62,146 bases of DNA from NCBI GenBank assembly GCA_004138175.2, contig RYFE02000033.1, positions 1 through 62,146 on the forward strand, in the 5' to 3' direction. Made by a program: the position numbers and the translations under genes. The notes below the pieces were generated by a model. It was not told the origin of the DNA and ran no database searches. It worked only from the letters and a program-made list of their open reading frames with translations. Of this stretch, positions 16,612-24,936 are shown one piece after another (the stretch's first letter is position 1; each line of letters begins with the position of its first letter). This DNA is from Chloroflexales bacterium ZM16-3 (GTDB lineage: Bacteria > Chloroflexota > Chloroflexia > Chloroflexales > Chloroflexaceae).

Positions 16612-18786
16612 GTGCTCCAGCTGGATGGCTGGCTCCACCGGCAGGTCGAAGGGCGCGCGGACAAGGCCGTGGACGGCGGGCGAGACCAGCATCGCATCCA
16701 CGCGGTGGTTCAGGAAGATCGCCGCCGCGTCGTCCACGATCAGCGCCTCGGCACGCTGGTAGAGTTCTACCCGCCGGGCGGGGTCCGACTCGGCCTCGGC
16801 CTGGGACAGCAGCCCGTCCAGGTCGGCGTTGTGGTAGCGCCCGATATTCTGTGGCGAGCCGCTGCCGAACAAGGTGCTGGCAAAGGCGGACGGGTCTGGG
16901 TAGTCGGCGCACCACTCCCAGAAGAAGAGGTTGCCCCGCCCGCCGCTGCGCACGCTCTCGACATAGCCAGTCGGCTCCAGCTGCTCGATCTTGATCTTCG
17001 CGCCCAGCTGCTCCTGCCACATCTGCACCAGCACGCCCACGCCTGGGTCTACAGACATGCCGTTGCCGCTGGTGGTGAGCGTGATCTCAGGCAGCCCCGC
17101 GCCATAGGTCGACTCAGCGAGGGTGCGGCGGGCCAGGTCGGGCTCGAAGGTCGTCCCCTTGAAGCTTGCGTCATAGCCGGGCATGGATGGCGGGTAGAGC
17201 CCGTGGGCCAGGATGCCCGTGCCGCGCAGCACGCGCTCCTGGTAGCGCTGCCGATCCACCGCCAGCGAGAATGCCTGGCGCACCTTCGGGTCATCGAAGG
17301 GCGCGCGGCTGGTGTCGAAGGCGACGAAAGATGTACACATCTGCGGCGACTCGCGCAGATCAGCGCCCAGGCGGCTGTCGATGTCGCCGATCGCGGCGAG
17401 CTCCGCATCGCTCAGTCCAACCCGATCGACCTCGCCCAGCATGTACTCGTAGATCCCATTGTAGCCCACATCCAGCCGGGCGATCAGGTAGCGGGTGGCT
17501 GGCGGGTCGCCGTAGTATGTCTCGCTGCGCTCATAGATCTTCACCTTGCCCGGCTCCCAGCGGATCAGCCGGTACGGCCCGCTGCCGTTGGGGTGGCGGT
17601 ACCACTCGGCGCCGCTCTGCACGTTGGCATGATCGACCACCAGCGCCGGGCCGCCGGTCAGCTTCATCAGGAAGTCCGGCCGGGGGGCGACGAGCGTCAC
17701 CTGCACGGTGTAGTCATCCGGTGCGCTCAGGCCGCTGATCGTCTCAGCCTTGCCCTCGCGCCGCTCGCGCAGGCCAGCGATATCGCCCAGGAATGTCAGC
17801 ACGGTGTCGGAGCCGACCTTGGGGCTGGCGGCGCGCTCCCAGGAGTAGATCACATCCTGTGCTGTCAGCGGGCGACCGCCCTGGAAACGCGCGTCGCGGC
17901 GCAGGAAGAAGGTGTAGCGCAGGCCATCGTCGCTGATCGCCCAGCTCGCGGCCAGGTCTGGCTGGAGGCTCAGGTCGGGAGCGAAGCGCAGCAGCCCGCT
18001 GAAGGCCAGGCGGTCGCCGCGCCCGATGGCCGGGTCGGCCTCCTGCGGGTCTGTCGGCTCCTGCTCGGCGTAGACATACGCCTGGTCGTGCGGCACCCCA
18101 TAGATCTCCGGCTCGGAGAGCGTGATGCTGCCGAAGATCTGCGTGATCGTCTCGCGCTCCTGGCCGATATCCTCTGCCAGCCCGTAGGCCGCCATCGTGA
18201 TCAGCTGCTTCCCGTTGGCCACCGAGACCATCTGGCTGCTGATGGTGAGGCCATAGCCGCTGTACTCGCGGCGGTACTCGCCGTCCCAGGTCGGGTCGTC
18301 GGCGGCGGTCGCGCCGCCCTCGGTGTGTACGACATCCAGGCCGCCCATCAGGTCGCCGACCTGAGCCTGCACACCGACCGCATCTTCCTCCAGCGTCTTG
18401 TCCTGATCGCGCACGGTGCGCAGGATGAGCACAAAGACGTTGTTTGGCTTATTGGCAAGCTGAACCATCGTGCCTGGCACGGCGGCGGCGCTGCTGTTCC
18501 AGTAGAAGGGGTAGGTGATCTTAAAGCCGAGGGCTGCATCCTCGAAGATGCCGCCCTGGGGGCGCGGGGTGGCGAAGGGCGTAACCGTGGGCAGGTTCGG
18601 GGTGGGCAGGGCGGTGGGCGGTATGGGCCGCACCGTCTCCCATGGCTTGGGCGTGATCGTAGGCGCGGCGGCGATGATCGTCTTGCGGGTGGACGGGTCG
18701 GACATCGGCGGCTGCCGGGAGCATCCCGCGACCGCGATGAGGATCAGGAGGGCGAGGATGTGGCTATATGTCTGTGTATGCTGCAT
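16609..18786 (-). CDS. ABC transporter solute-binding lipoprotein, family 5 (peptide/nickel type)
   Basis: The mature lipoprotein comes from a 725-residue precursor with signal peptide and lipobox AVAGC. Residues about 70-220 are an extra N-terminal domain rarely found in this family. From about 230 the sequence matches family 5 binding proteins (LAFSGLLRFAPDLSLQPDLAASW; TAQDVIYSWERA; YDPSAF-type ending near ADYPDPSAFAST). The ligand is probably an oligopeptide, but no permease or ATPase gene is adjacent. The start at residue MQHTQTYSH was chosen because the upstream extension has no signal character. The gene lies downstream of a membrane metallopeptidase gene on the same strand. The extra domain makes it longer than the usual 500-600 residues. 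Confidence 0.85.
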   Translation of the reverse strand: MQHTQTYSHILALLILIAVAGCSRQPPMSDPSTRKTIIAAAPTITPKPWETVRPIPPTALPTPNLPTVTPFATPRPQGGIFEDAALGFKITYPFYWNSSAAAVPGTMVQLANKPNNVFVLILRTVRDQDKTLEEDAVGVQAQVGDLMGGLDVVHTEGGATAADDPTWDGEYRREYSGYGLTISSQMVSVANGKQLITMAAYGLAEDIGQERETITQIFGSITLSEPEIYGVPHDQAYVYAEQEPTDPQEADPAIGRGDRLAFSGLLRFAPDLSLQPDLAASWAISDDGLRYTFFLRRDARFQGGRPLTAQDVIYSWERAASPKVGSDTVLTFLGDIAGLRERREGKAETISGLSAPDDYTVQVTLVAPRPDFLMKLTGGPALVVDHANVQSGAEWYRHPNGSGPYRLIRWEPGKVKIYERSETYYGDPPATRYLIARLDVGYNGIYEYMLGEVDRVGLSDAELAAIGDIDSRLGADLRESPQMCTSFVAFDTSRAPFDDPKVRQAFSLAVDRQRYQERVLRGTGILAHGLYPPSMPGYDASFKGTTFEPDLARRTLAESTYGAGLPEITLTTSGNGMSVDPGVGVLVQMWQEQLGAKIKIEQLEPTGYVESVRSGGRGNLFFWEWCADYPDPSAFASTLFGSGSPQNIGRYHNADLDGLLSQAEAESDPARRVELYQRAEALIVDDAAAIFLNHRVDAMLVSPAVHGLVRAPFDLPVEPAIQLEH

Positions 18787-18805
18787 AGTGTCACCGCAGT
18801 CAAGG

Positions 18806-18839
18806 TAGTAGGGGCGGCTCACGAGCCGCCCCTACTACC
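18806..18839. repeat. REP-like palindrome (gtagtaggggcggctc... type)
   Basis: A 34-bp near-perfect palindrome overlaps the stop codon of the metallopeptidase gene (18835) and is almost identical in sequence to the one at 7454-7483. Both overlap stop codons, which suggests insertion or selection at gene ends. Confidence 0.75.
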
Positions 18840-20208
18840 TCAGGAGCTTCACCAGAGCCAGCCCGGACAGGGCCAGCCCGACCAGGAAGGCCAGGGAGGC
18901 CCCGGCCAGCTGCAGGGTGATATCGCGGCGCGGCGCGGGCGCGGCGGCGGGCGCGGGCTCGGCCTGGGCCACAGGGGCATCCGTGGGCGTGGGCGCGAGG
19001 GTCGGCACACTGGTGGGCGTGGGCGGGATGGCCGGGCCGGTGGGTGCCACGGCCATAATCGGGATCGTCGGGATGGGAGAGGGGACGGCTGTGGGCGTGG
19101 GTGCGATCTTCACGCGCGGGGCCGCCTTCAGCCATGCCCGCCAGCGATCCTCCAGGCCGCCCAGGTCGAAGCCATAGGCCGCCGTGACCCCCTCCTCCAC
19201 CGTCATGCCATCGCGCAGGTTGCCAAAGAGGGCCAGCAACTTGTTGGGGCCGTATGTCTGCACCAGGTACGAGACCATACTGTAGGACTGCGAGTAGGCC
19301 AGGTCGGCCAGGTCGGGGTGCTGCGAGAAGCCATTGCTGATCGAGCGCACCGAGAGCAGGCTATTTGTGGCCACGGCATCGTCGAAGAAGAACTGCGAGC
19401 GGGGATCAAGCCCGCCCTCGGCATACACGGCGATGCCCTCATCCAGCCAGGTCGGCACATTCTCGCCGCAAGAGAAGGTGATCTGGCCGACGATCAGGTG
19501 GGTCAGCTCGTGGACGACCGTGCGGCGGCCCCAGTCCAGGTATGCGGGGCCGATGCCGATAATGGTGATATTGTTGGCCGGGTAGGCCACGCCGCCCGCC
19601 CAGCTCGGCTCGTAGAGGATGGCGTCCTGCATCTGCTGGGAGGTGCCGTAGATGTAGAGGTCGATCGGCGACTGGGGGCGCACGCCGGTGAGCTTGGCCA
19701 GGCGAGCGATGCCGTCCGTCGCAGCGGCGAGCAGATCCTCGGCGAAGGCCGAGTCGCCGCTGTACCAGTGCAGGGTCAGCCCGTCGCCGCTGATCTGATG
19801 CCAGTCGTAAGATGTGTCGATCCAGGTGACGCGCTGATCGTCAGAGACGACGGTGTTACCCGCGCTATCGGTGGCCCGCCAGCGGTACCAGATCGTCGCG
19901 CCGGGCGGCTCCGAGCCGGTGCTCAGCATCTCCCACGTCCAGCTGGCCTCGACGGTGGTGCCGGAGGTGAAGTCGGGGAAGGCCCTGGCGGTGACATCGC
20001 CGCAGGTGCGCTTATCCACGCCGTACTCCAGGACAACCTGGGTGATCGGCGAGCTGCTGACGATATGGGCGTTGAAGCTGATCCGGTCGGGGAAGACAAC
20101 GAACACCCCACGGTCAGTGACGGTGAGGCCGCCCTGGGCAGCCACGCGCGCGGGGGCGAGCAGCAGCAGCAGCAGGGCGAGCATAGGGATCGTGCGTAGA
20201 TATGCCAT
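18835..20208 (-). CDS. Membrane-anchored peptidase MA-type metallopeptidase
   Basis: This 457-residue protein has an N-terminal signal peptide (MLALLLLLLAPARVAA). The ectodomain contains VVHELTHLIVG (HExxH zinc motif) near residue 225 and WLDEGIAVYAEG about 25 residues later, giving the third zinc ligand Glu. This is the gluzincin signature of the peptidase MA-like family. A Pro/Thr-rich linker and a C-terminal transmembrane helix (LAGASLAFLVGLALSGLALV) follow, so the catalytic domain faces outward and is anchored at the end. The start at MAYLRTIPML gives a normal signal peptide; no clear ribosome binding site is seen. It precedes the family 5 binding protein gene, suggesting, but not proving, extracellular proteolysis coupled to peptide capture. 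Confidence 0.85.
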   Translation of the reverse strand: MAYLRTIPMLALLLLLLAPARVAAQGGLTVTDRGVFVVFPDRISFNAHIVSSSPITQVVLEYGVDKRTCGDVTARAFPDFTSGTTVEASWTWEMLSTGSEPPGATIWYRWRATDSAGNTVVSDDQRVTWIDTSYDWHQISGDGLTLHWYSGDSAFAEDLLAAATDGIARLAKLTGVRPQSPIDLYIYGTSQQMQDAILYEPSWAGGVAYPANNITIIGIGPAYLDWGRRTVVHELTHLIVGQITFSCGENVPTWLDEGIAVYAEGGLDPRSQFFFDDAVATNSLLSVRSISNGFSQHPDLADLAYSQSYSMVSYLVQTYGPNKLLALFGNLRDGMTVEEGVTAAYGFDLGGLEDRWRAWLKAAPRVKIAPTPTAVPSPIPTIPIMAVAPTGPAIPPTPTSVPTLAPTPTDAPVAQAEPAPAAAPAPRRDITLQLAGASLAFLVGLALSGLALVKLLR

Positions 20209-20263
20209 TGAGTGTGTGACCAACGACGTGGGAGTTGAGCTTCCCGGAGCTTCCGGGAAACTG

Positions 20264-20455
20264 TACATACCTGCATATTACCGCAATACCGCAGAAGTTA
20301 CGCGGTGAGCTATCGGTCATGCTGAGCGCAGCGAAGCATCTACCAGCTGCGCGCGGGAAGACCCTTCGCTTCGCTCAGGGTGACATGGGGATGTGGATTC
20401 CTGGGTGACCGCGCGACTGCTGCGGTACATACCTGCATATTACCGCATCTTGCGG
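20264..20455. repeat. Composite repeat with 22-bp direct repeats upstream of maf
   Basis: The 22-bp sequence starting tacatacctgcatattac occurs at 20264-20285 and 20426-20447. Between them lies a hairpin element of the tgctgagcgcagcgaagc / cttcgcttcgctcagggtgaca kind. A related element, bounded by the same caataccgcagaagt motif, lies after the next two genes at 22080-22202. The gap 20209-20545 holds only this repeat and the probable promoter region of maf. Confidence 0.75.
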
Positions 20456-20545
20456 ATTACCGGGGCGCGTGCTATGATCCGGTCGTCATTGTTGATTTTT
20501 TCGCTTGCTGACGCCATCCTCATACGATATAAGGGCGTAGTATCG

Positions 20546-21337
20546 GTGGAGCCGACGAGACCAACCGACATCCCCGAGGCACAGTTCGTGCTGGCCTCGG
20601 CCTCGCCGCGACGAAGGGATCTGCTCGCATTTCTTGGCCCCCGCTACGAGGTGATCGCCAGCGACGCCGAGGAGCGCGACGACCCGGTGCCCAGCGCGGT
20701 GCTGACCGCCCTGCCGCCCTTTGGCCTGCCCCGCGCCACACACCCATCCCTGCTCGCCTGGCGCAAGGCCAGCCACGTGGCCGAGCTCGCCCCTGGCGCG
20801 GTGGTCCTCGGCGCCGACACGATCGTCGTCCTCGGCGACGTGGTGCTGAACAAGCCACGAGACCCGGCCCACGCCCTACAGATGCTCGCCAGCCTCTCCG
20901 GGCGCGTGCATACGGTGTACACTGGGCTGTGTGTGATCCGAAAGGATGAAGGCGGAAAGATGAAGGATGAAGCCGCCAATGACGTTCTCAGCGTTCATCC
21001 TTCATCCTTCATCCTTCATCCTTACCAGATCTGGCTCGACCTTGTATCTAGCGAGGTCGAGATCGCGCCGCTGAGCGCTGGCGAGATCGCCGCGTACGTG
21101 GCCACCGGAGAGCCGCTCGACAAGGCCGGGGCCTACGGCATCCAGGGGCTCGGCGGGCAGCTAGTGCGCAGCGTGCGCGGCAGCTACACCGCCGTCGTCG
21201 GCCTGCCCCTTACCAACACCCACCGGCTGCTCCGGGCGGCGGGCGTGGACAACCTGCGCGACCCGGAGCAGAGCTACCGGCGCTGGCTAGCGCAACAGGG
21301 AAAGGAGCCTCTGCCATGGCCCCCAACGCTACCATAA
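20546..21337 (+). CDS. maf: Maf-like nucleoside triphosphate pyrophosphatase
   Basis: Maf proteins hydrolyse non-canonical nucleoside triphosphates (for example dTTP, UTP or modified forms) to the monophosphate. The family motif LASASPRRRDLL lies near residue 15, GADTIVVLGDVVLNKP near 90 and VATGEPLDKAGAYGIQG near 190. The length is 263 residues, about 60 above the usual 190-210. The excess comes from a short insertion near residue 55 and a 28-residue insertion at about 132-160 encoded by a heptamer repeat. The GTG at 20546 is chosen because AAGGG lies upstream and because earlier in-frame ATGs lie in the repeat region. The last 22 bases overlap the response-regulator gene, showing coupling. 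Confidence 0.88.
   Translation: MEPTRPTDIPEAQFVLASASPRRRDLLAFLGPRYEVIASDAEERDDPVPSAVLTALPPFGLPRATHPSLLAWRKASHVAELAPGAVVLGADTIVVLGDVVLNKPRDPAHALQMLASLSGRVHTVYTGLCVIRKDEGGKMKDEAANDVLSVHPSSFILHPYQIWLDLVSSEVEIAPLSAGEIAAYVATGEPLDKAGAYGIQGLGGQLVRSVRGSYTAVVGLPLTNTHRLLRAAGVDNLRDPEQSYRRWLAQQGKEPLPWPPTLP
20941..21024 (+). repeat. In-frame 84-bp inverted heptamer repeat (GGATGAA / TTCATCC) inside maf
   Basis: The left arm (20941-20971) carries copies of GGATGAA and variants, and the right arm (20994-21023) carries four copies of TTCATCC. They are complementary, with a 22-nt loop. The element spans exactly 28 codons without a stop and falls in a loop between two conserved strands of Maf. Confidence 0.9.
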
Positions 21338-22077
21338 GGCTGCTGATCGTTGATGATCACCCGTTGTTCCGCCAGGGCGTGCGCTGGGCGCTCTCGTCCG
21401 AGGACGATATCAGCATCGTCGGCGAGACGGCCAGCGGCGAGGCGGCGCTCGAATGGCTCGCCGCCGCCGGCCCCAACCACGAGCCAAACGCGATGCTGGT
21501 GGATCTGAACCTGCCCGGCATCAGCGGGCTGGATGTGACCCGCCAGGTGCGCCGTCAGTACCCCGGCATCGGCGTGGTGATGCTGAGCATGCACGAGGGC
21601 GACGAGCAGGCGTTCAACGCCCTGCGCGCCGGCGCCGCCGCCTACCGCTCTAAGGATGTGAAGCCCCAGTCCCTCGTCGAGATCCTGCGCCGGGTCTCCC
21701 GTGGCGAGTATGTGATCAACGACGTGGTGCTAGAGGAGCCGCGCGTGGCCAGCCGGGTGCTCACCCAGTTCCGCAACCTGCCCCAGGCCACAAGCACCTC
21801 CCCCGAGTCCGAGTTCCCGATATTCACCCCGCTGAGCGACCGCGAGATCGAGGTGCTGGAGCGGATCGCCTCAGGCGGCAGCAATAAGGACATCGCCGAC
21901 TCGCTCGGCATCAGCACCCAGACGGTGAAGAACCATATCTCCTCGATCCTGCGCAAACTCTCGCTGAACGACCGCACCCAGGCGGTGCTCTTCGCCCTGC
22001 GCCGTGGCTGGATCGAGACGCCCACCGAGATCCGCCAGGGCGAGAACCGCATGGGCGATCATGATAGTAACGACTGA
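21316..22077 (+). CDS. NarL/FixJ-family response regulator
   Basis: This 253-residue regulator has an N-terminal receiver domain: acidic pocket VDDHP near 12-16, phospho-acceptor Asp in MLVDLNLPG near 63, and Lys in YRSKDV near 113. A linker of about 45 residues leads to a LuxR-type helix-turn-helix (LSDREIEVLERIASGGSNKDIADSLGIS, TVKNHISSILRKL). It is therefore a DNA-binding transcription regulator normally controlled by a histidine kinase, which is not present nearby. The receiver-to-HTH linker is longer than usual. The ATG lies inside the maf gene with AAAGGAG about ten bases upstream. The target genes are unknown. Confidence 0.93.
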   Translation: MAPNATIRLLIVDDHPLFRQGVRWALSSEDDISIVGETASGEAALEWLAAAGPNHEPNAMLVDLNLPGISGLDVTRQVRRQYPGIGVVMLSMHEGDEQAFNALRAGAAAYRSKDVKPQSLVEILRRVSRGEYVINDVVLEEPRVASRVLTQFRNLPQATSTSPESEFPIFTPLSDREIEVLERIASGGSNKDIADSLGISTQTVKNHISSILRKLSLNDRTQAVLFALRRGWIETPTEIRQGENRMGDHDSND

Positions 22078-22079
22078 TT

Positions 22080-22202
22080 GCAATACCGCAGAAGTAACCC
22101 TGTGAAGTGTTCTGTCATTCTGAGCGCAGCGAAGAATCCCGGCCGGGACGCTTCGCTGCGCTCAGCGTGACATGGGTGACAGGGTTACTTCTGCGGTATT
22201 GC
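22080..22202. repeat. 123-bp inverted repeat downstream of the response regulator
   Basis: The outer arms (gcaataccgcagaagtaacc at 22080 onward and its complement ending 22202) are about 24 bp and perfect. The inner part is the tcattctgagcgcagcgaag hairpin motif. The same parts occur rearranged at 20264-20455, so the maf/regulator pair is bracketed by this family. Confidence 0.8.
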
Positions 22203-22256
22203 GACTGATTATATAGATGGTGTGCGGCAAAACCGCACAAAAATAAAAATGTATAG

Positions 22257-22291
22257 ATAGGCGCAGGGCACCAACGGTGCCCTGCGCCTAT
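22257..22291. terminator. Strong bidirectional hairpin between convergent genes
   Basis: Sixteen-base perfect arms (ataggcgcagggcacc and its complement) with a 3-nt loop lie between the convergent regulator and phosphatidyltransferase genes. A second small hairpin (gtgcggcaaaaccgcac) lies at 22221-22238. T-rich tails on both sides are modest. Confidence 0.65.
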
Positions 22292-22294
22292 TTA

Positions 22295-22846
22295 TCATTC
22301 CCCTCGCATTAGCCGCACAAAGCGCGCCCCGTACTGCACAAACGAGAGCCCGAAGGGCACCATCGCCAGGGCCAGGGCTGGCTTGCCGCTGCGTGGCCCG
22401 TCGGCGATGTAGCAGAGCGTCGCCGCCGTCAGAGCCACGGTGGTCAGCTTCCCGCTCGACTGCGCGCTGGTGATGCTGGCCCGGCGGCTGAACACCACCA
22501 ACGCCGCCAAGATGATCCCCACGTCGCGGAAGATCAGCAGCCCGGTGACGGCCCACGGGAACCCGCGTGTCCGCGAGAGCATCAGCGCCGTCGAGTCGAG
22601 TACCAGCTTATCGGCGATCGGATCGAGGAACTCGCCAAGCTGCGAAACCTCGCCCCGCCAGCGGGCGATCGGCCCGTCAACCGCGTCGGTAAACATAATC
22701 AGGGCCAGACATGCCAGGGCCTCGCGTCGCCGCTCCGACCGGCCCAAAAAGTGCAGGGTTGGCGGCAGCAGCAGCAGCCGGCTGACGGTGAGCAGGTTCG
22801 AGGGGTAGATCAGCTCCTTGGGATGGAAGAGCCTGTGTACCGTCAT
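22295..22846 (-). CDS. pgsA: CDP-alcohol phosphatidyltransferase (PgsA-like)
   Basis: This 183-residue integral membrane enzyme transfers a phosphatidyl group from CDP-diacylglycerol to an alcohol, most likely glycerol 3-phosphate in phosphatidylglycerol synthesis. The signature D-x2-DG-x2-AR-x8-G-x3-D-x3-D is complete in DAVDGPIARWRGEVSQLGEF followed by LDPIADK (about 55-80). The N-terminal NLLTVSRLLLLP is typical of PgsA, but another acceptor alcohol cannot be excluded from sequence alone. Several hydrophobic segments follow. The gene starts 16 bases after the DUF4013 gene stop on the same strand, so the two are probably cotranscribed. Confidence 0.85.
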   Translation of the reverse strand: MTVHRLFHPKELIYPSNLLTVSRLLLLPPTLHFLGRSERRREALACLALIMFTDAVDGPIARWRGEVSQLGEFLDPIADKLVLDSTALMLSRTRGFPWAVTGLLIFRDVGIILAALVVFSRRASITSAQSSGKLTTVALTAATLCYIADGPRSGKPALALAMVPFGLSFVQYGARFVRLMRGE

Positions 22847-22861
22847 CAGCTACCTCCTAAC

Positions 22862-23557
22862 CTAGAACGACGACGGCGGCGCAGGCGGCATGTACAGGTC
22901 GTTGCTTGTTGTTGGCATAGCCTTGGCCAGGGTCTGCCCAAGCAGGTGCCCAAAGACCGCCTGCCCGTAGATGGTGGTGAAGAGCGCGCCTATGCCAAAG
23001 ACGATACTGCCCAGGCCGCCGACAATGCCGCAGAGGATCTGGAGCAGCCAGAGCACGACCCATCCGCCCAGGTCGCTGCGCACCATGCGCACCGCCTCGC
23101 CCACCTGGAGCGCCCCGCTCAGGCTCCTGGTCTGCAAGTAGCGCACCGTGGCGGCCAGAGTGATTGGCTGGATGATCAGGCTAAACAGGATCGTCAGCGG
23201 GACAAGGCAGAAGATAGCCGCCAGAAATAGGCCGCCGGCACTATTCTCATTGGCCAGCGCGCTGCCGCCCAGTATCCCGAGGCAGGCGAAGGCGAACGAG
23301 ATCAGGATGATCGGCAGGGCGTAGACAATCTGGATGGCGAAGCCGGGCAAGCCTATGCCGAAGGTCTCTCCCAGGTGGTTCCACTTTGGCAGGGGCCGGT
23401 CGCGCCCCGCCGCCACGTTGCGGGCTGTCTCAAGCAGAAATCCGATCAGCACAATCTGGCCGAAGATCGGCACGATCAGGATCAGGCCACCGAGCAGAAT
23501 GACCGTGAGCCACTCTTCGTCGTCGAATACATAGCTGAAGGCGCGTCCAATATCCAT
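22862..23557 (-). CDS. DUF4013-type polytopic membrane protein
   Basis: The protein has 231 residues and about five to six hydrophobic segments. It begins MDIGRAFSYVFDDEEWL, the usual opening of DUF4013 proteins, with conserved LLETARNVAAGRDRPLPKW near residue 45. The function of the family is unknown; they are often near membrane-lipid or glycerophospholipid genes, as here. The start at 23557 has AGGAGG eight bases upstream, so the longer open frame, which runs through a 55-bp palindrome, is not coding. It is upstream of the CDP-alcohol phosphatidyltransferase gene on the same strand. Confidence 0.85.
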   Translation of the reverse strand: MDIGRAFSYVFDDEEWLTVILLGGLILIVPIFGQIVLIGFLLETARNVAAGRDRPLPKWNHLGETFGIGLPGFAIQIVYALPIILISFAFACLGILGGSALANENSAGGLFLAAIFCLVPLTILFSLIIQPITLAATVRYLQTRSLSGALQVGEAVRMVRSDLGGWVVLWLLQILCGIVGGLGSIVFGIGALFTTIYGQAVFGHLLGQTLAKAMPTTSNDLYMPPAPPSSF

Positions 23558-23645
23558 ATACTGAGCCTCCTGGAAGTAATGAGGATGCCGCACTCTATTG
23601 TACGCCCGGTGGGCAGTGAAGGATGCATCCGATGTCGCGCCCACG

Positions 23646-23700
23646 ATCATATGATGTTGGGTATGGGTGGCTTTGCCACCCATACCCAACATCATATGAT
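23646..23700. repeat. 55-bp palindrome, 26-bp perfect arms, TTT loop
   Basis: The arms read atcatatgatgttgggtatg... and its exact complement. It lies between the DUF4013 gene and cinA, followed by an 8-nt repeat (caccccgt, three copies) at 23725-23757. There is no U-tract, so it is not a standard terminator. Confidence 0.9.
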
Positions 23701-23748
23701 TCCACAGTGAGTGACGGGGTGCTTGCACCCCGTCACCCCGTCACCCCG

Positions 23749-24936
23749 TCACTCAGCCCCACCGAGCAGGTGGCGGCGCAGCAGATCGAGCGCCAGGGTG
23801 CCCACGAAATCCCAGCCCTCGGGCTGGCGCAGGTCGTAGTGGCGGGTGGCCTGGTGCGCGCCGGTGGAGTGGCAGAGGGCAACGCTGACGGCGGTGAAGC
23901 CGCGCTCATCGGGCGTACTTGCGGCCTGCACCGCCAGCCCAAGGTCGCTGCGCCAGCGGTCGGCGGCACTGATCGCCCCGGCGTGGGCCAGCGAGGCTGC
24001 GGCGTGCTCATCGGTGGGCCGGTCGAGCGGGTGGATGATCGCGCCGCGCACATGCTCAAGGCCGCCGGGCGTGTCGGCGAGGGCGCGGTAGACCGGGGCC
24101 GCGCTGGTGCCCTCGTAGAGCGAGAGGGTCTGCCCGCGCTCGGTCAGCAGGCGGGCCACCGTCTCGGCCAGGGTCTCGTCGCCGGTGAGGTTCGCGCCGA
24201 GCCGCTCGCGGATGGTCGCCTCGGCCACGGCCACCAGCGCCTCGGCATCGGCGCGGCTGGTCGCCCTGGCGCCGATGCGCAGCTCGTAGCGAGCCTGCTT
24301 GGCCGAGATGCCGACGGTCGGGTTGCTGGCGAGCATCAGGTCGGCGATCAGCTCGCCGATCACACTCTCGCCGAGGCCCACGGCGTGCAGCGTCTTCACC
24401 AGGATCACATCGGTGACGCCGCGCTCATCGCGCAGGTAGGGCAGCACGGCGCTCTCGAAGAGGTAGCGCATCTCATAGGGCACGCCGGGCAGGACGATCA
24501 CGGTGCCGCGCTCATCCTCGACGATGAACGAGGGCGCGGTGCCGCGCAGGTTCTCGATGGCGCGGGCGCCGGTGGGCACATATGCCTGGCGGCGGTTGCT
24601 CTCGCTCATCGGGCGGCCCATGGCGGCGAAGCGGGCGGCGATCTGGTCCATCAGCTCCTGGCGGAACTCCAGCTCGCGGCCGAAGGCCATAGCCACCGCC
24701 TCGCGGGTGACATCGTCCAGGGTCGGGCCGAGGCCGCCGGTGCAGATCACCAGCTCAGCCCGGGCCAGCGACTCGCTGATCGTCGCGGCGATCCGCTCGG
24801 CGTTATCGCCGACCACCGACTTGCGAAAAAGGTTGACACCGGCGGCGGCGAGCTGGCGGGCCAGGTAGGCGCTGTTGGTGTCGACCGTGGTACCGAGCAG
24901 CAGCTCCGAGCCGATGGCGATGATCTCTGCGTCCAT
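23749..24936 (-). CDS. cinA: CinA-like protein with degenerate PncC domain
   Basis: This 395-residue protein has an N-terminal MoaB/MogA-like (COG1058) domain: IAIGSELLLGTTVDTN near residue 8 and CTGGLGPTLDDVTREAV near 70. This domain acts as an ADP-ribose or NAD-related pyrophosphatase in some bacteria. The C-terminal CinA/PncC domain, normally a nicotinamide mononucleotide deamidase with ESCTGG, is altered here: the equivalent position reads YEGTSAAP and the glycine pair is lost, so deamidase activity is doubtful. No good ribosome binding site precedes the ATG at 24936; a 32-bp tandem repeat occupies the region where the leader would be. The stop codon sits within the ccgtcac repeat. Confidence 0.9.
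   Translation of the reverse strand: MDAEIIAIGSELLLGTTVDTNSAYLARQLAAAGVNLFRKSVVGDNAERIAATISESLARAELVICTGGLGPTLDDVTREAVAMAFGRELEFRQELMDQIAARFAAMGRPMSESNRRQAYVPTGARAIENLRGTAPSFIVEDERGTVIVLPGVPYEMRYLFESAVLPYLRDERGVTDVILVKTLHAVGLGESVIGELIADLMLASNPTVGISAKQARYELRIGARATSRADAEALVAVAEATIRERLGANLTGDETLAETVARLLTERGQTLSLYEGTSAAPVYRALADTPGGLEHVRGAIIHPLDRPTDEHAAASLAHAGAISAADRWRSDLGLAVQAASTPDERGFTAVSVALCHSTGAHQATRHYDLRQPEGWDFVGTLALDLLRRHLLGGAE

Noticed and set aside
16612..20199. Open frame of 1195 codons on the plus strand
   Set aside because: It is antisense to the family 5 binding-protein and metallopeptidase genes, which show signal peptides, lipobox and HExxH motifs on the minus strand; its own translation has no family motif and typical GC-rich antisense composition.
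20264..22202. Insertion sequence or composite transposon around maf
   Set aside because: No transposase gene lies inside or near the repeats; only short non-coding elements are seen.
23558..23728. N-terminal extension of the DUF4013 protein (57 codons)
   Set aside because: It reads through a perfect palindrome and precedes a good ribosome binding site for the internal ATG at 23557.
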